A DNA stretch of 64,000 nucleotides from an uncultured Acetatifactor sp. (GCA_934436435.1 CAKSAN010000008.1:1-64000), one strand, 5' to 3'; shown: positions 35,742 through 47,621, numbered from the stretch's first letter. Numbers and translations are program-made. The notes: generated from the letters alone by a model not told the origin.

Positions 35742-35766
35742 GCCACATGACTTAATCCTCTTTTTA
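35731..35766. terminator. Bidirectional intrinsic terminator
   Basis: AAGAGGACTAAG pairs with CTTAATCCTCTT (one mismatch) around CCACATGA, followed on the plus strand by a T tract. On the minus strand the same stem is flanked by cytosine-rich sequence, so it mainly serves the kinase gene, although it sits between convergent genes. Confidence 0.7.
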
Positions 35767-35772
35767 TATCTT

Positions 35773-36513
35773 TTATATATCTACTACTTTATACAGATAA
35801 CTGTTTCCCTGTTTTCCTACCCGTTCCACTGTTCCCATTTCAAACAGAATGTTTAACACCGTCTGGGCCAGTGAGAGAGGGATGTGTGCTGCTTTTGCAA
35901 AGTCCTTGCTGTGAAAAGGTTCTTCCAGCTCATAGGGCACAAATTGCAGATAATCCTCCGGTTGTCTGATTTCCACTTCTTCGACCAGGTCCGTAGGAAT
36001 CCTGTCATACCGTGTGGATCCCTTTTTCTTGTCATGGCTCCAACCGTTTAACAGCCGATATTCTTCCATATTCACCAGTACAAACTTAAAACGAATATTC
36101 GGATCCTTCAGGAACATTTTTATCTTATACAATTCCTTAAAGGCCTGATAAGCGGAACCTTTTTTGGGAGATTTCCGTTTTTTACTCAGTTCTCCGCTGT
36201 CTTCGTCGATCCAGATCAGCCATTTTTCGTAGGGAATCGGATAGACAATGGTGACTGGATATAAAGGCAGAAATGTCTGTAATTTTTCACGCATCCGGTT
36301 GAACTGTCTCGTCTGGATCTCAATGATTTCCCCATCTTTGTAAATATCCGCCACATAGTTCTCTATAGGAATCTCCTGATGATCCTCGTTCGGTTCATAA
36401 TAATCCTTAAAAATGGCATGAACCGTCTTCTCTGAGAGAGTTCCGATTCCCAGTCTCTGACGGTCCACGCCAATTATTTTTTTCTTTGCTTCTTCAAAAC
36501 GCTTCTGATCCAT
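35773..36513 (-). CDS. Unrecognised conserved-type protein with nuclease-like core and winged helix
   Basis: I do not recognise this 246-residue protein by name. The central part contains YVADIYKDGEIIEIQTRQF, an aspartate followed by E-x-Q on neighbouring strands. That resembles PD-(D/E)xK-fold nucleases, though with Gln instead of Lys. A basic stretch (KKRKSPKKGSAY) follows, and the C-terminus (about 195-245: FHSKDFAKAAHIPLSLAQTV, GTVERVGKQGNSYLY) looks like a winged helix. It may bind or process nucleic acid. It lies five bases after the antiporter gene in the same direction and is probably co-transcribed with it. Confidence 0.75.
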   Translation of the reverse strand: MDQKRFEEAKKKIIGVDRQRLGIGTLSEKTVHAIFKDYYEPNEDHQEIPIENYVADIYKDGEIIEIQTRQFNRMREKLQTFLPLYPVTIVYPIPYEKWLIWIDEDSGELSKKRKSPKKGSAYQAFKELYKIKMFLKDPNIRFKFVLVNMEEYRLLNGWSHDKKKGSTRYDRIPTDLVEEVEIRQPEDYLQFVPYELEEPFHSKDFAKAAHIPLSLAQTVLNILFEMGTVERVGKQGNSYLYKVVDI

Positions 36514-36518
36514 ATTCC

Positions 36519-37697
36519 TTAATCAATTTCCGCATGTTTTGTATACAGAATCTTAAGCAGGATAGGAGTGGAGATACTGGATACAATGATCAACAGAATT
36601 ACCGCGGTAAAATACTCTGCACCGATCATTCCCACAGACAATCCCTTCTGTGCCACGATCAGGGCCACCTCGCCCCGGGTCATCATACCGACACCGATCT
36701 TTAAAGCATCCGGTCCCTTGAATCTGCAGATTCTCGCCATCAGACCGCAGCCAATGATCTTGCACACCAGAGCAACAATGACAAACCCGATAGAGAACAA
36801 TACGAATTCCCCGTTCAGGTGGTCAAAACTGGTCTTTAATCCGATACTTGCGAAGAAGATCGGTCCGAAGATCATATAAGAGTTGATATCCATTTTCTCA
36901 GCTATGTAATCGGAATCCTGAATAGAACACAGGATAATACCTGCCACATAAGCACCGGTAATATCTGCAATTCCAAAGAACACCTCTGCTATATAAGCAA
37001 ATACAAAGCAGAGTGCCAATCCCAGAATAGGGATACGTCTCGTATGCGGATATCTGTTATCCAGATACTGGAATACCTTAAACAGTACAAATCCTACACC
37101 AATGGCAAAAAGGAAGAACAGAAGAGTGGAAATAACCACACTTCCCGGATTGGAATCCGGATTCTTAAATCCGATAACAAAAGTAAGCACAATAATACCG
37201 ATGACATCATCAATAATAGCGGCACTCATAATAGTGGTACCTACTTTGCCTTTTAATTTACCAAGTTCCTTCAGAGATTGTACGGTAATACTTACGCTGG
37301 TAGCCGTCATAATCACACCGATAAATACTGCTTCATAGAACTTTTCGGATCCCCAGGGAGCCACTCCGTAGAAACCCATATACAACAGTGTTCCGCCTAC
37401 CAGAGGAACAAATACTCCCATACATGCAATCAGAAATGCCACAAACCCAGTCTTCATCAAATCCTTCAAATTTGTCTCCAGACCTGCGGAGAACATCAAC
37501 AGGATAACACCGATCTCTGCCATCTGTATCAGGAAATCCGACTGCTGCACCAGTCCCAGTACGCTGGGTCCGATCAGCAGACCGGCAATGATTTCACCCA
37601 CGACCTGAGGTGCTTTACATTTTCTCGCAATAATACCAAATACTTTGGCAAATACAATGATAATTGCCAGATCTCTGAAAATACTATAAGATTCCAT
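36519..37697 (-). CDS. CPA2-family cation/proton antiporter
   Basis: This 392-residue membrane protein has about 12 hydrophobic segments and the two adjacent aspartates of electrogenic CPA2 exchangers in AAIIDDVIGI (about residue 160). Other family features are the opening KAPQVVGEIIAGLLIGP and FSAGLETNLKDL. Relatives exchange sodium or potassium for protons. No C-terminal RCK/TrkA regulatory domain is present. It lies upstream of the unrecognised 246-residue gene and 21 bp after gyrA in the leftward direction. Confidence 0.92.
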   Translation of the reverse strand: MESYSIFRDLAIIIVFAKVFGIIARKCKAPQVVGEIIAGLLIGPSVLGLVQQSDFLIQMAEIGVILLMFSAGLETNLKDLMKTGFVAFLIACMGVFVPLVGGTLLYMGFYGVAPWGSEKFYEAVFIGVIMTATSVSITVQSLKELGKLKGKVGTTIMSAAIIDDVIGIIVLTFVIGFKNPDSNPGSVVISTLLFFLFAIGVGFVLFKVFQYLDNRYPHTRRIPILGLALCFVFAYIAEVFFGIADITGAYVAGIILCSIQDSDYIAEKMDINSYMIFGPIFFASIGLKTSFDHLNGEFVLFSIGFVIVALVCKIIGCGLMARICRFKGPDALKIGVGMMTRGEVALIVAQKGLSVGMIGAEYFTAVILLIIVSSISTPILLKILYTKHAEID

Positions 37698-37718
37698 TTT
37701 TCATTCCCTCACATATAT

Positions 37719-40319
37719 TTATTCATCATCTTCCGAATCTTCGGTGGGGAAGATCAGATTTTCTTCTGCTTCGTCCTCATCCTCGGAACCGGCTTCCTGT
37801 GCTACCTGTTCCATGGCTTCTTCGATATTGTCGAATTCATGGTCACCGTTGGAAAGCTTCTCACGTACTTTGGCAATCTGTGCTACCTTCACGCCTTCGT
37901 CCAGGTTGATCAGCTTGACACCGGAAGTAATTCTACTCAGTGTGGAAATATCCTGAACACGCAGCTGAATGATAATTCCCTCGGTAGTGATCATCATGAT
38001 CTCGTTATCGTCATTCACAGCTTTGGCACCTACCACATCACCTGTCTTTTCCACGATCTTGTAGCATTTCACGCCCTTACCGCCACGTTTCTGTACGGTA
38101 AATTCATTCATATTGGTACGTTTACCCATACCGTTTTCAGATACGATCAACAGATCATTGCCTTGGGTCTGTAACTGCATACCGATGATTTCATCTCCGG
38201 GAGAGAGATTCATACCGATGACGCCCATGGACGCTCTGCCGGTAGCCCGGACATCGGTCTCCTGGAAGCGGATACACATACCCTGTTTGGTTACCAGGAA
38301 AATCTCGCTGTTGCTGTCGGTGATCTTTACCTCGATCAGTTCATCCTCTTCCCTTAAGTTAATAGCGGTCAGTCCGTTCTTTCTGACATTGGAGAACTCC
38401 ATCAGAGGAGTCTTCTTCACGATACCGGTCTTGGTTACCATGAACAGATTCTTGTTATCACTGTATTCCCGGATAGGGATCATTGCGGTGATCTTCTCAC
38501 CGGGTGCCAGCTGCAGGAGGTTCACGATAGCAGTACCTCTTGCGGTACGGCCTGCCTCCGGAATCTCATAAGCTTTCAATCTGTAGACTCTTCCCATATT
38601 GGTGAAGAAGTTCAGATAATGATGAGTCGTCGTCATTAACAGATCTTCGATGTAATCCTCATCAATAGTCTGCATGCCCTTGATACCACGGCCGCCACGG
38701 TTCTGTGCCTTAAAATTATCTACAGTCATACGTTTGATATAACCGAGACTGGTCATGGCAATGATGGTATTTTCCTTCGGAATCAGATCCTCCATAGAGA
38801 TATCCAGTTCGTCATAACCGATTTTACTGCGTCTGTCGTCGCCATATTTTTCAGCGATAGCACTCATTTCTGTCTTAATGACACCCAATAACAGCTTTTC
38901 ATCTGCCAAAATAGCCTTCAACTCCGCAATTTTTGCCACCAAATCCTGATGCTCGTTCTCCAGCTTCTCTCTTTCCAGACCTGTCAGAGCACGCAGACGC
39001 ATATCTACGATAGCCTGTGCCTGTACATCGGACAGTTCGAATCTCTCCATCAGTCTTTCTTTTGCGATCTGGGCATTCTGGCTGCCACGGATAATGGTGA
39101 TAACTTCGTCAATGAAGTCCAGAGCCTTTAACAAACCCTGTAAAATATGATCTCTTTCCTCAGCTTTGTTCAGATCATATTTGGTTCTTCTGGTAACAAC
39201 ATCTTCCTGATGCTTCAAGTAATAAGTCAGCATATCCAGCAGATTCATGACCTTGGGCTGATTGTTGATCAGCGCCAACATGATCACACCGAAAGTATCC
39301 TGCAACTGTGTATGCTTGTACAGCTGATTCAGGATGACGTTGGCATTGGCATCCTTACGAAGCTCGATGACCACGCGGACACCTTCACGGTTGGATTCAT
39401 CACGGATATCTGTGATACCGTCGATTTTTTTCAGTTTTACCAGCTCGGCGATCTTGATGATCAAATTTGCCTTGTTGACCATATAGGGCAGCTCGGTGGC
39501 AATGATCTGGCTCTTGCCGTTGGGCAGTGTCTCTATATTGGTCACTGCACGGACTCTGATCTTACCACGACCGGTACGATAGGCTTCTTCACAGCCTCTG
39601 GTACCCAGAATCAGTCCTCCGGTAGGAAAATCGGGTGCCTTCACAATGGGAAGAATCTCATCGATAGTAGTCTCTCTGTCTTCCTCCACACGATTATCAA
39701 TAATTTTAACGACAGCCTGTACCACTTCACGAAGGTTGTGAGGTGGAATATTGGTGGCCATACCTACGGCAATACCGGTGGTACCGTTGACCAGCAGATT
39801 CGGATAACGGCTGGGCAGTACCACGGGTTCTTTTTCGGTATCATCAAAGTTCGGTACAAAATCTACGGTATTCTTACCGATGTCTGCCAGAAGCTCCATT
39901 GAAATCTTGGAAAGTCTTGCCTCGGTATAACGCATTGCTGCGGCACCATCGCCATCCATGGAACCGAAGTTACCATGACCGTCTACCAGAGGATAACGGG
40001 TAGACCAGTCCTGTGCCATATTAACCAATGCACCGTAGATAGAGCTGTCACCATGAGGATGATATTTACCCATGGTATCACCGACAATACGGGCACTCTT
40101 ACGATGCGGCTTGTCGGGACCATTGTTCAGTTCGATCATGGAATAGAGTACACGTCTCTGTACCGGCTTCAGACCATCCCTCACATCCGGAAGCGCACGG
40201 GATGCGATAACACTCATGGCATAGTCGATATAGAAAGTTTCCATTTTTTCTTTCAGATCGACTTCATGGATTTTATCAATCTCAGCCTCCGAAGGCTTAT
40301 CAAAAATATCGTCGTTCAT
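37719..40319 (-). CDS. gyrA: DNA gyrase subunit A
   Basis: This 866-residue breakage-reunion subunit of gyrase has catalytic tyrosine Y131 in [11 protein letters not shown], the 5Y-CAP domain start [16 protein letters not shown], and a C-terminal beta-pinwheel of six repeated blades. The GyrA box is present as [10 protein letters not shown]. In the quinolone-contact helix ([17 protein letters not shown]) the serine is S92, and the position equivalent to E. coli Asp87 is Gly (G96). The C-terminal tail is strongly acidic. It follows gyrB by 137 bp. Confidence 0.97.
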   Translation of the reverse strand: MNDDIFDKPSEAEIDKIHEVDLKEKMETFYIDYAMSVIASRALPDVRDGLKPVQRRVLYSMIELNNGPDKPHRKSARIVGDTMGKYHPHGDSSIYGALVNMAQDWSTRYPLVDGHGNFGSMDGDGAAAMRYTEARLSKISMELLADIGKNTVDFVPNFDDTEKEPVVLPSRYPNLLVNGTTGIAVGMATNIPPHNLREVVQAVVKIIDNRVEEDRETTIDEILPIVKAPDFPTGGLILGTRGCEEAYRTGRGKIRVRAVTNIETLPNGKSQIIATELPYMVNKANLIIKIAELVKLKKIDGITDIRDESNREGVRVVIELRKDANANVILNQLYKHTQLQDTFGVIMLALINNQPKVMNLLDMLTYYLKHQEDVVTRRTKYDLNKAEERDHILQGLLKALDFIDEVITIIRGSQNAQIAKERLMERFELSDVQAQAIVDMRLRALTGLEREKLENEHQDLVAKIAELKAILADEKLLLGVIKTEMSAIAEKYGDDRRSKIGYDELDISMEDLIPKENTIIAMTSLGYIKRMTVDNFKAQNRGGRGIKGMQTIDEDYIEDLLMTTTHHYLNFFTNMGRVYRLKAYEIPEAGRTARGTAIVNLLQLAPGEKITAMIPIREYSDNKNLFMVTKTGIVKKTPLMEFSNVRKNGLTAINLREEDELIEVKITDSNSEIFLVTKQGMCIRFQETDVRATGRASMGVIGMNLSPGDEIIGMQLQTQGNDLLIVSENGMGKRTNMNEFTVQKRGGKGVKCYKIVEKTGDVVGAKAVNDDNEIMMITTEGIIIQLRVQDISTLSRITSGVKLINLDEGVKVAQIAKVREKLSNGDHEFDNIEEAMEQVAQEAGSEDEDEAEENLIFPTEDSEDDE

Positions 40320-40367
40320 GTTTCCTCACATTCTGTCGTAAAATACGACTCTCTATTATTAAATACC

Positions 40368-40456
40368 GTAACTATTCAGATCCTGATTCGCAAAACGCCT
40401 TTTTCAAGGCTTACTTTTTGCTCATCAAGGCGGTTGCGAACGGCTCTGAATAGTTA

Positions 40457-40457
<1 letters not shown>
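40368..40457. repeat. Long nested inverted repeat between gyrB and gyrA
   Basis: A perfect 13-base outer pair (GTAACTATTCAGA and its complement) encloses a second pair (TTCGCAAAACGCC with GGCGGTTGCGAA) and two TTTTTC/CTTTTTG tracts. The element spans 90 bases and its right arm covers the gyrB stop codon. The organisation resembles a small non-autonomous repeat (MITE- or REP-like) rather than a simple terminator. Confidence 0.6.
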
Positions 40458-42703
<2,246 letters not shown>

Positions 42704-42715
42704 TCACATTCTGCC

Positions 42716-43867
42716 CTATAGGCTGCCAAAATTATACTCATCTGCCGGAGATTCTTCCGGTTCCGGTTTCAGACCCATATTTTCATTTACACAGGTAACG
42801 GTCCCGGAGGATACCTTGAATACCCGGTTGATCTCAAACCGGTTATTCACAAACTCTTCCAGACCGGTACAGGTAATGATTGTCTGAATATCTCCGATAC
42901 TGTTCAATAAATAGTTTTGCCTGTTACTGTCCAGTTCAGACAATACATCGTCAAGTAATAATATCGGAGTATCCTTTGTAATTCTCTTGACCAGTTCGAT
43001 CTCGGATAATTTTAATGAGAGAGCAGCGGTACGCTGCTGGCCCTGGGATCCGAATTTCCGGATATCCACATCCCCCACCAGGAAGGAAAAATCATCTCTG
43101 TGGGGTCCCACGGATGTCATTTTTGCCCGCATATCCCGGTCCTGACTGTTTTTCAATCTGCTTTCGAATTCATTCAGTTCCACATCCGGCTCATACTGAA
43201 TACGAATTTCTTCCCTGCCGCCGGACAGCTTTTTATGAATGTCATAAATGATCTCATTCAGCTGTTCTACAAACAGTTTTCTTCTCTCTATGATTTTACT
43301 TCCGTAAGACACCAGCTGCATATCCCAGATAGTCAGGGTCTCCTTCAGATCCGGATTCATATACATATCCTTCAGGAGCTTATTGCGCTGATTTACGATC
43401 TTGTTGTAATGATTGAGATTGTAGAGATAGAAATTGTCCAGCTGACACAATTCCATATCCACGAATCTTCTCCGTTCTGAGGGACCGTTTTTAATGATCC
43501 CCAGGTCTTCCGGAGAGAAAAAGACGACATTACAAAGTCCCAGAAGATCCGCTGCTTTCTTGATTTTCTGACCGTCAATGGCAATTCCCTTGGATTTTGA
43601 CTTTCTCAAATGCATATCCACTCGGATCTCTTTACCGTCCTTTTCCAGATAGGTTCTGATATGGGACTCTTCCTTGTCAAAATTAACGATTTCTCTGTCT
43701 TTGCTTCCCTTATGCGATTTTGTGGTGGCAGCGACATAGATTGCCTCCAGGATATTGGTCTTGCCTTGTGCATTGTCGCCGTAGAGGATATTGGTTCCAC
43801 GGTCAAACTGCAATACAAGAGAATCATAATTCCTGTAATCTGCCAATTCGATTGATTTGATGATCAT
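42716..43867 (-). CDS. recF: DNA replication and repair protein RecF
   Basis: This 383-residue SMC-like ATPase loads RecA at single-strand gaps via RecR/RecO. Walker A is YGDNAQGKTNILEAIY near residue 35. The signature is SQGQQRTAALSLKLSE and Walker B is ILLLDDVLSELD near 310. It sits in the usual place between yaaA and gyrB, with short gaps (10 and 18 bp), and is translated as part of the dnaA-dnaN-yaaA-recF-gyrB set. Confidence 0.97.
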   Translation of the reverse strand: MIIKSIELADYRNYDSLVLQFDRGTNILYGDNAQGKTNILEAIYVAATTKSHKGSKDREIVNFDKEESHIRTYLEKDGKEIRVDMHLRKSKSKGIAIDGQKIKKAADLLGLCNVVFFSPEDLGIIKNGPSERRRFVDMELCQLDNFYLYNLNHYNKIVNQRNKLLKDMYMNPDLKETLTIWDMQLVSYGSKIIERRKLFVEQLNEIIYDIHKKLSGGREEIRIQYEPDVELNEFESRLKNSQDRDMRAKMTSVGPHRDDFSFLVGDVDIRKFGSQGQQRTAALSLKLSEIELVKRITKDTPILLLDDVLSELDSNRQNYLLNSIGDIQTIITCTGLEEFVNNRFEINRVFKVSSGTVTCVNENMGLKPEPEESPADEYNFGSL

Positions 43868-43877
43868 AGTAACCTGC

Positions 43878-44084
43878 TTACTCTATCACGATGGTCTCAC
43901 CATCATATTCCACTTTATCTCCGGATACCAGCTTTTTACCACGCTGTAATTCCGTCTGTCCGTTCACCTTTACCAGACCATCCTGTACAGCAAACTTGGC
44001 ATCCACGCCGGATTCTACCACACCGGCTGCCTTTAATGCCTGACCAAGCTTAATATAATCATCCCTTAAACGGATTGTATGCAT
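43878..44084 (-). CDS. yaaA: S4-domain RNA-binding protein YaaA
   Basis: This 68-residue protein consists of an S4 RNA-binding fold: IKLGQALKAAGVVESGVDAK, DGLVKVNGQTELQRGKKL and GDKVEYDGETI. It is standard between dnaN and recF in Firmicutes and is thought to act in 50S ribosome assembly. The length is typical. Confidence 0.92.
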   Translation of the reverse strand: MHTIRLRDDYIKLGQALKAAGVVESGVDAKFAVQDGLVKVNGQTELQRGKKLVSGDKVEYDGETIVIE

Positions 44085-44107
44085 TGATTTAACCTCTGTT
44101 CTTAAGT

Positions 44108-45217
44108 TTAAGCAACTGTTGTAAAGTTCACGGGAAGGATCAGGTAAATATAACTTTCCTCTGCATTCTTGATAAAGCAGGGAGCCTTGGGATTTACCAT
44201 ATACAGATCTACTTCCTCGTCATCAATGACACGAAGAGCATCGATCAGGAACTTCGGGTTGAATCCAATCATCAAATCTTTGCCCTGCTTCTGAATATCG
44301 ATTTCTTCGTTCATGCTTCCCAGAGCGGAATTGATCTTTAATTCCATTCCGTTATCTGTGATATTTACGATAATAGGCTTCTTGTCGCCTTCCTTGACCA
44401 GAAGAGTAGCACGATCGATACAGCTTAAGAACTCTCTCTTATTGACTCTTACCTTGGTCTCATAATCACTGGAAAGCATCTGGTCGATCTTGAAATATTC
44501 TCCCTCAATCAGACGGGATACCACAACGGTCTTGTCAAATTCAAATACAATATGCTTTGCAGTAAATGAAATTGTTACATCACTGTCTGCATCTCCGGGT
44601 AAAATCTTACTTACTTCATTCAGAGTCTTGCCGGGAACAACCACTTTCTTCGGAGAATAGCTGTTCTTTAACTGAATCTTACGGATGGAAATACGATGTC
44701 CATCCAGAGATACGATCTTAAATTCTTCTCCGTTAATATCGAAAAGTTCACCGGTCATCAGCTTATTGTTATCATTGTCAGAGATAGAGAAAATAGTCTG
44801 TCTTACCACTTCTTTCAATGTAAACTGACTCATTACAATACTGTCATCTTTTTCTACCACGGGAAGATAAGAGAAATCTTCACCGGATTTACCGATAATC
44901 GTAAATTTTGCCTTTTCACAGGTGATGACTACCTTGTAGGAAGCATCGGTCTCAATGGTAATATCACTATCGGGAAGCTTGCGTACGATTTCCAGAAACA
45001 TCTTGGCATCCAGAGCTATGATACCTTTTTCTACAATCTGTCCTTCTATGGTAGTCTCGATACCAAGCTCCATATCGTTGGCGGTAAGTTTGATTTCTCC
45101 ATTAGTAGCATCTACTAAAATACATTCCAGAATAGACATAGTAGTCTTACTGGGAACAGCTTTTGATACAGTTTGTACACCGTTTAAAAGATTGGCTTTC
45201 GAACAGACTAATTTCAT
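44108..45217 (-). CDS. dnaN: DNA polymerase III sliding clamp (beta subunit)
   Basis: This 369-residue ring-forming clamp tethers polymerase to DNA. Three repeated clamp domains are recognisable, beginning MKLVCSKANLLNGVQ and ending MVNPKAPCFIKN and YIYLILPV. I start at the ATG at 45217, with AAGGAAG nine bases upstream; a frame extending to 45259 has no site. A -10-like TATAAT on the minus strand at 45337-45342 could supply its own promoter, besides read-through from dnaA. Confidence 0.96.
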   Translation of the reverse strand: MKLVCSKANLLNGVQTVSKAVPSKTTMSILECILVDATNGEIKLTANDMELGIETTIEGQIVEKGIIALDAKMFLEIVRKLPDSDITIETDASYKVVITCEKAKFTIIGKSGEDFSYLPVVEKDDSIVMSQFTLKEVVRQTIFSISDNDNNKLMTGELFDINGEEFKIVSLDGHRISIRKIQLKNSYSPKKVVVPGKTLNEVSKILPGDADSDVTISFTAKHIVFEFDKTVVVSRLIEGEYFKIDQMLSSDYETKVRVNKREFLSCIDRATLLVKEGDKKPIIVNITDNGMELKINSALGSMNEEIDIQKQGKDLMIGFNPKFLIDALRVIDDEEVDLYMVNPKAPCFIKNAEESYIYLILPVNFTTVA

Positions 45218-45541
45218 GTGTGCATAACTTCCTTTCTGGTTGATGTGCGTACGCGCCAACGCGCGTTATATAAAAATATTAAAAGAATTTCGTAATCTCC
45301 TTAATAAAGGTTGTTGATATGTGCATAACCAGTCTTATTATACTATTTTTCAAGGCAAAATGGAATGGAAATCTTAGTGGATTTGGAAGAATAACCTAAG
45401 AATAACTCTTAGCTTATTCACATTCTAAGGATTCCTTTACAAAGCCTTAAAACAAGTTATCAACAGGCAGTCACCTTTTATTCCAGAGATATACACAACT
45501 TGTCCTCAAGAAGGGTTTATCTTCTAAGAAGGATTTATCTT
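45218..45541. other. dnaA-dnaN intergenic region with a few DnaA boxes
   Basis: The region contains TTATCAACA (45457-45465), TTATTCACA (45414-45422) and, on the minus strand, TTATGCACA (45320-45328). These are DnaA-box-like 9-mers with one or two changes from TTATCCACA. A possible dnaN -10 lies at 45337-45342. DnaA-box clusters on both sides of dnaA are usual in Firmicutes bipartite origins. Confidence 0.55.
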
Positions 45542-45559
45542 CTAAGAAGGATTTATCTT
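45506..45559. repeat. 18-bp tandem repeat at the 3' end of dnaA
   Basis: There are three 18-bp units: two identical (45524-45541 and 45542-45559) and one with three changes (45506-45523). The unit on the minus strand is AAGATAAATCCTTCTTAG. The innermost copy encodes the last DnaA residues KINPS and the stop, so the gene's end has been copied downstream twice. Confidence 0.85.
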
Positions 45560-46906
45560 CTTTGTTATAATGTCTATTTTGTTGCGAAGCTCCTCGTTGG
45601 TCTGGATCTCCGCGGATACCTTGTTCACGCCGTGAATAATGGTAGTGTGGTCCTTTTTGCCCAGAAGCTTTCCAATATTTGTAAAAGAAGTATCCGTCAA
45701 CTCTCTGCACAGGTACATAACGACCTGACGAGGCTGTACAAACTCGGAATTTCTCTTCTTGGAAGTAATATCTTCCGGTTTTACGCCAAAATGCTCTGCT
45801 ACTACATTAATAATAAGAGTGGGAGTGATCTCCTTGGGCTTATTCGGGTAGATGACATCCTTCAAAGCTTCTTCGGCCAGAGAAAGTGTCAGATCTACTT
45901 TATTTAATTTAGCAAAAGCAATGATTTTATTAAAGGCGCCTTCCAACTCACGAATATTGGATTTAATATTGGTAGCAATGTATTTAATGATCTCTTCATC
46001 AATCTGCCGGTCATAGGTCTCCGCATTTTTCCGTAAGATAGCCATTCGAGTCTCATAATCGGGCGGCTGGATATCAGCGATCAGGCCCCATTCGAAACGG
46101 GAGCGGAATCGTTCATCCAAAGTCTCCATTTCCTTGGGTGGCTTATCGGAAGACAGAATGATCTGCTTATGGGCGGCGTGCAGAGCGTTGAAAGTATGGA
46201 AGAATTCTTCCTGGGTACTTTCCTTACCTATAATAAACTGTACATCATCGACCATGAGCACATCCACGTTACGGTATTTCTCACGCAGTTTGGTCATGGA
46301 AGCTGCATTACCGCTACGGATGGATTCGATCACCTCATTGGTGAATTCCTCACTGGTGACGTAGAGTACCTTTTTGTCTGGATCCTGTTCTAAAATAAAA
46401 TGTCCGATGGAATGCATCAGGTGAGTCTTGCCCAGACCGGGACCTCCGTATAAATAGAGGGGATTGTAGACTTCTCCCGGAGATTCTGCCACCGCGAGGG
46501 ATGCGGAATGGGCAAATTTATTGTTGCTTCCTACCACAAAGGTATCGAACTTGTACTTAGGGTTCAGGTGAGCATCTTCATAATTAATGCCATAGATCTG
46601 ATTCGGAACAGACATTTCATTCTCGGAAGGTTCCTCTGCTTTGACATCCTTCTCCAAAATAAAGCTGATATCATAAGGATGATCAAACATTTCGGTAATG
46701 GTTACCTGAAAAAAACTCTTATATTTCGAAGAAATGTAATTCAGGGCATGCGCCTGGTCAGAGGGAATAATGATGCTTACCACATCATTTACCACATTAT
46801 GAAACTCCAGAGGCTCCACCCATGTATGATAAGAAATGTCAGAGAGACTGTATTCTCTTCTGACAGCTTCTTTAATAGTTGTCCAGTTTTCTTTGATTGC
46901 GTCCAT
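45542..46906 (-). CDS. dnaA: Chromosomal replication initiator DnaA
   Basis: This 454-residue AAA+ initiator binds DnaA boxes and melts oriC. Domain I is at about 1-90; the AAA+ core has Walker A GGPGLGKTHL (about 155), Walker B VLMVDDVQF, and sensor regions. The domain IV DNA-binding helix-turn-helix carries the signature KKDHTTIIHGVNK near the C-terminus. It reads leftward from the box-rich origin, from a promoter at 46951-46979. Its last codons are part of a tandem repeat. Confidence 0.97.
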   Translation of the reverse strand: MDAIKENWTTIKEAVRREYSLSDISYHTWVEPLEFHNVVNDVVSIIIPSDQAHALNYISSKYKSFFQVTITEMFDHPYDISFILEKDVKAEEPSENEMSVPNQIYGINYEDAHLNPKYKFDTFVVGSNNKFAHSASLAVAESPGEVYNPLYLYGGPGLGKTHLMHSIGHFILEQDPDKKVLYVTSEEFTNEVIESIRSGNAASMTKLREKYRNVDVLMVDDVQFIIGKESTQEEFFHTFNALHAAHKQIILSSDKPPKEMETLDERFRSRFEWGLIADIQPPDYETRMAILRKNAETYDRQIDEEIIKYIATNIKSNIRELEGAFNKIIAFAKLNKVDLTLSLAEEALKDVIYPNKPKEITPTLIINVVAEHFGVKPEDITSKKRNSEFVQPRQVVMYLCRELTDTSFTNIGKLLGKKDHTTIIHGVNKVSAEIQTNEELRNKIDIITKKINPS

Positions 46907-46950
46907 TGATTTCCTCCCGCTGAGAGTCCCGCTGTGCGAAACTCCATTTC

Positions 46951-46979
46951 ATTGTATAATAGAATTAAAAATAATTCAA
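46951..46979 (-). promoter_or_regulatory. dnaA promoter
   Basis: On the minus strand TTGAAT (46974-46979) and TACAAT (46951-46956) are 17 bases apart, about 45 bases before the dnaA ATG. The DnaA box at 46987-46995 directly abuts the -35, which would allow autorepression by DnaA. Confidence 0.65.
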
Positions 46980-46986
46980 ATGTTAG

Positions 46987-47290
46987 TTATGAACAGGTCA
47001 TGGATAAAGTTATCCACATATTGTTGATAAAGTTGTTCATAACTGGGAGTATAAACAGTAGATGTGGATAGCGATGTGTATATGTGGATAAATTAAAAAT
47101 AGTTTAAGATATCCACATATACAATAAAATTGTCCACTTTTACACTGGATTTACACAGAATATCCATGTGAAAAAAATAAATATCCACAAATAATCAACA
47201 GTCTGTGGATAACTTATTTGTGGGTAAATATGGTGTATATCTATGTGGATAACTCATTTTAAAAAATTTTATGAATTTTAGAAAGCCGGT
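46987..47290. other. oriC: Replication origin oriC with DnaA-box cluster
   Basis: The perfect box TTATCCACA occurs at 47010-47018 and, inverted, at 47083-47091, 47204-47212 and 47244-47252. Variants with one or two changes lie at 46987, 47022, 47034, 47063, 47109 and 47181. A very AT-rich tract (TTTTAAAAAATTTTATGAA, about 47257-47276) next to the last boxes fits a DNA-unwinding element. The segment lies between divergent dnaA and rpmH, the canonical position. Confidence 0.85.
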
Positions 47291-47327
47291 TTTCTCTTGA
47301 TTTTTCAGCATTTTTATGGAATTTTGC

Positions 47328-47356
47328 TTGACATTGACGGGCTTTTACATTACAAT
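47328..47356 (+). promoter_or_regulatory. rpmH promoter
   Basis: A perfect TTGACA (47328-47333) and TACAAT (47351-47356) are spaced by 17 bases. The leader carries a GGCGCA...TGCGTCC stem (about 47382-47401). Confidence 0.75.
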
Positions 47357-47462
47357 CAATATGCTATTTTCCGAAAGGAAGGCGCATTTTTTATGCGTCC
47401 AAATGATGAAAAATATGTTTACCTTTTTATATAAGAAGGTTTAGAGAAGGAGGTGCCTTTCC

Positions 47463-47597
47463 ATGAAGATGACATTTCAGCCTAAAAAGCGTTCCCATTC
47501 CAAGGTTCACGGTTTCAGAGCCAGAATGAGTACTCCCGGTGGAAGAAAAGTTTTAGCAGCAAGACGTGCAAAAGGAAGAAAGAAATTATCCGCATAG
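47463..47597 (+). CDS. rpmH: Ribosomal protein bL34
   Basis: This 44-residue, highly basic protein begins [19 protein letters not shown], the hallmark of L34, and ends [15 protein letters not shown] precedes the ATG at the normal distance. It is too short to appear in a long-ORF screen. An intrinsic terminator overlaps its stop codon, which would reduce transcription into rnpA, as seen in other bacteria. Confidence 0.97.
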   Translation: MKMTFQPKKRSHSKVHGFRARMSTPGGRKVLAARRAKGRKKLSA

Positions 47598-47621
47598 GTC
47601 ACAGCAATGTGACCTTTTTTT
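47596..47621 (+). terminator. Attenuating terminator between rpmH and rnpA
   Basis: AGGTCAC (47596-47602) pairs with GTGACCT (47609-47615), followed by a run of T. The stem begins within the rpmH stop codon. Confidence 0.8.

Noticed and set aside
37278..38174. 298-residue plus-strand frame across the antiporter and gyrA ends
   Set aside because: It overlaps two clear genes on the other strand and spans their junction without domain evidence.
39147..39902. 251-residue plus-strand frame over gyrA
   Set aside because: It is a shadow of gyrA with no start signal.
45506..45559. Possible CRISPR array (short repeats)
   Set aside because: The units are contiguous with no spacers, so this is a tandem repeat; no cas genes or other repeat-spacer array were seen in the window.
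45471..45710. 79-residue frame with repeated KSFLED units
   Set aside because: The repeats come from the 18-bp tandem array at the dnaA end; most of the frame overlaps dnaA, and no ribosome site is seen.
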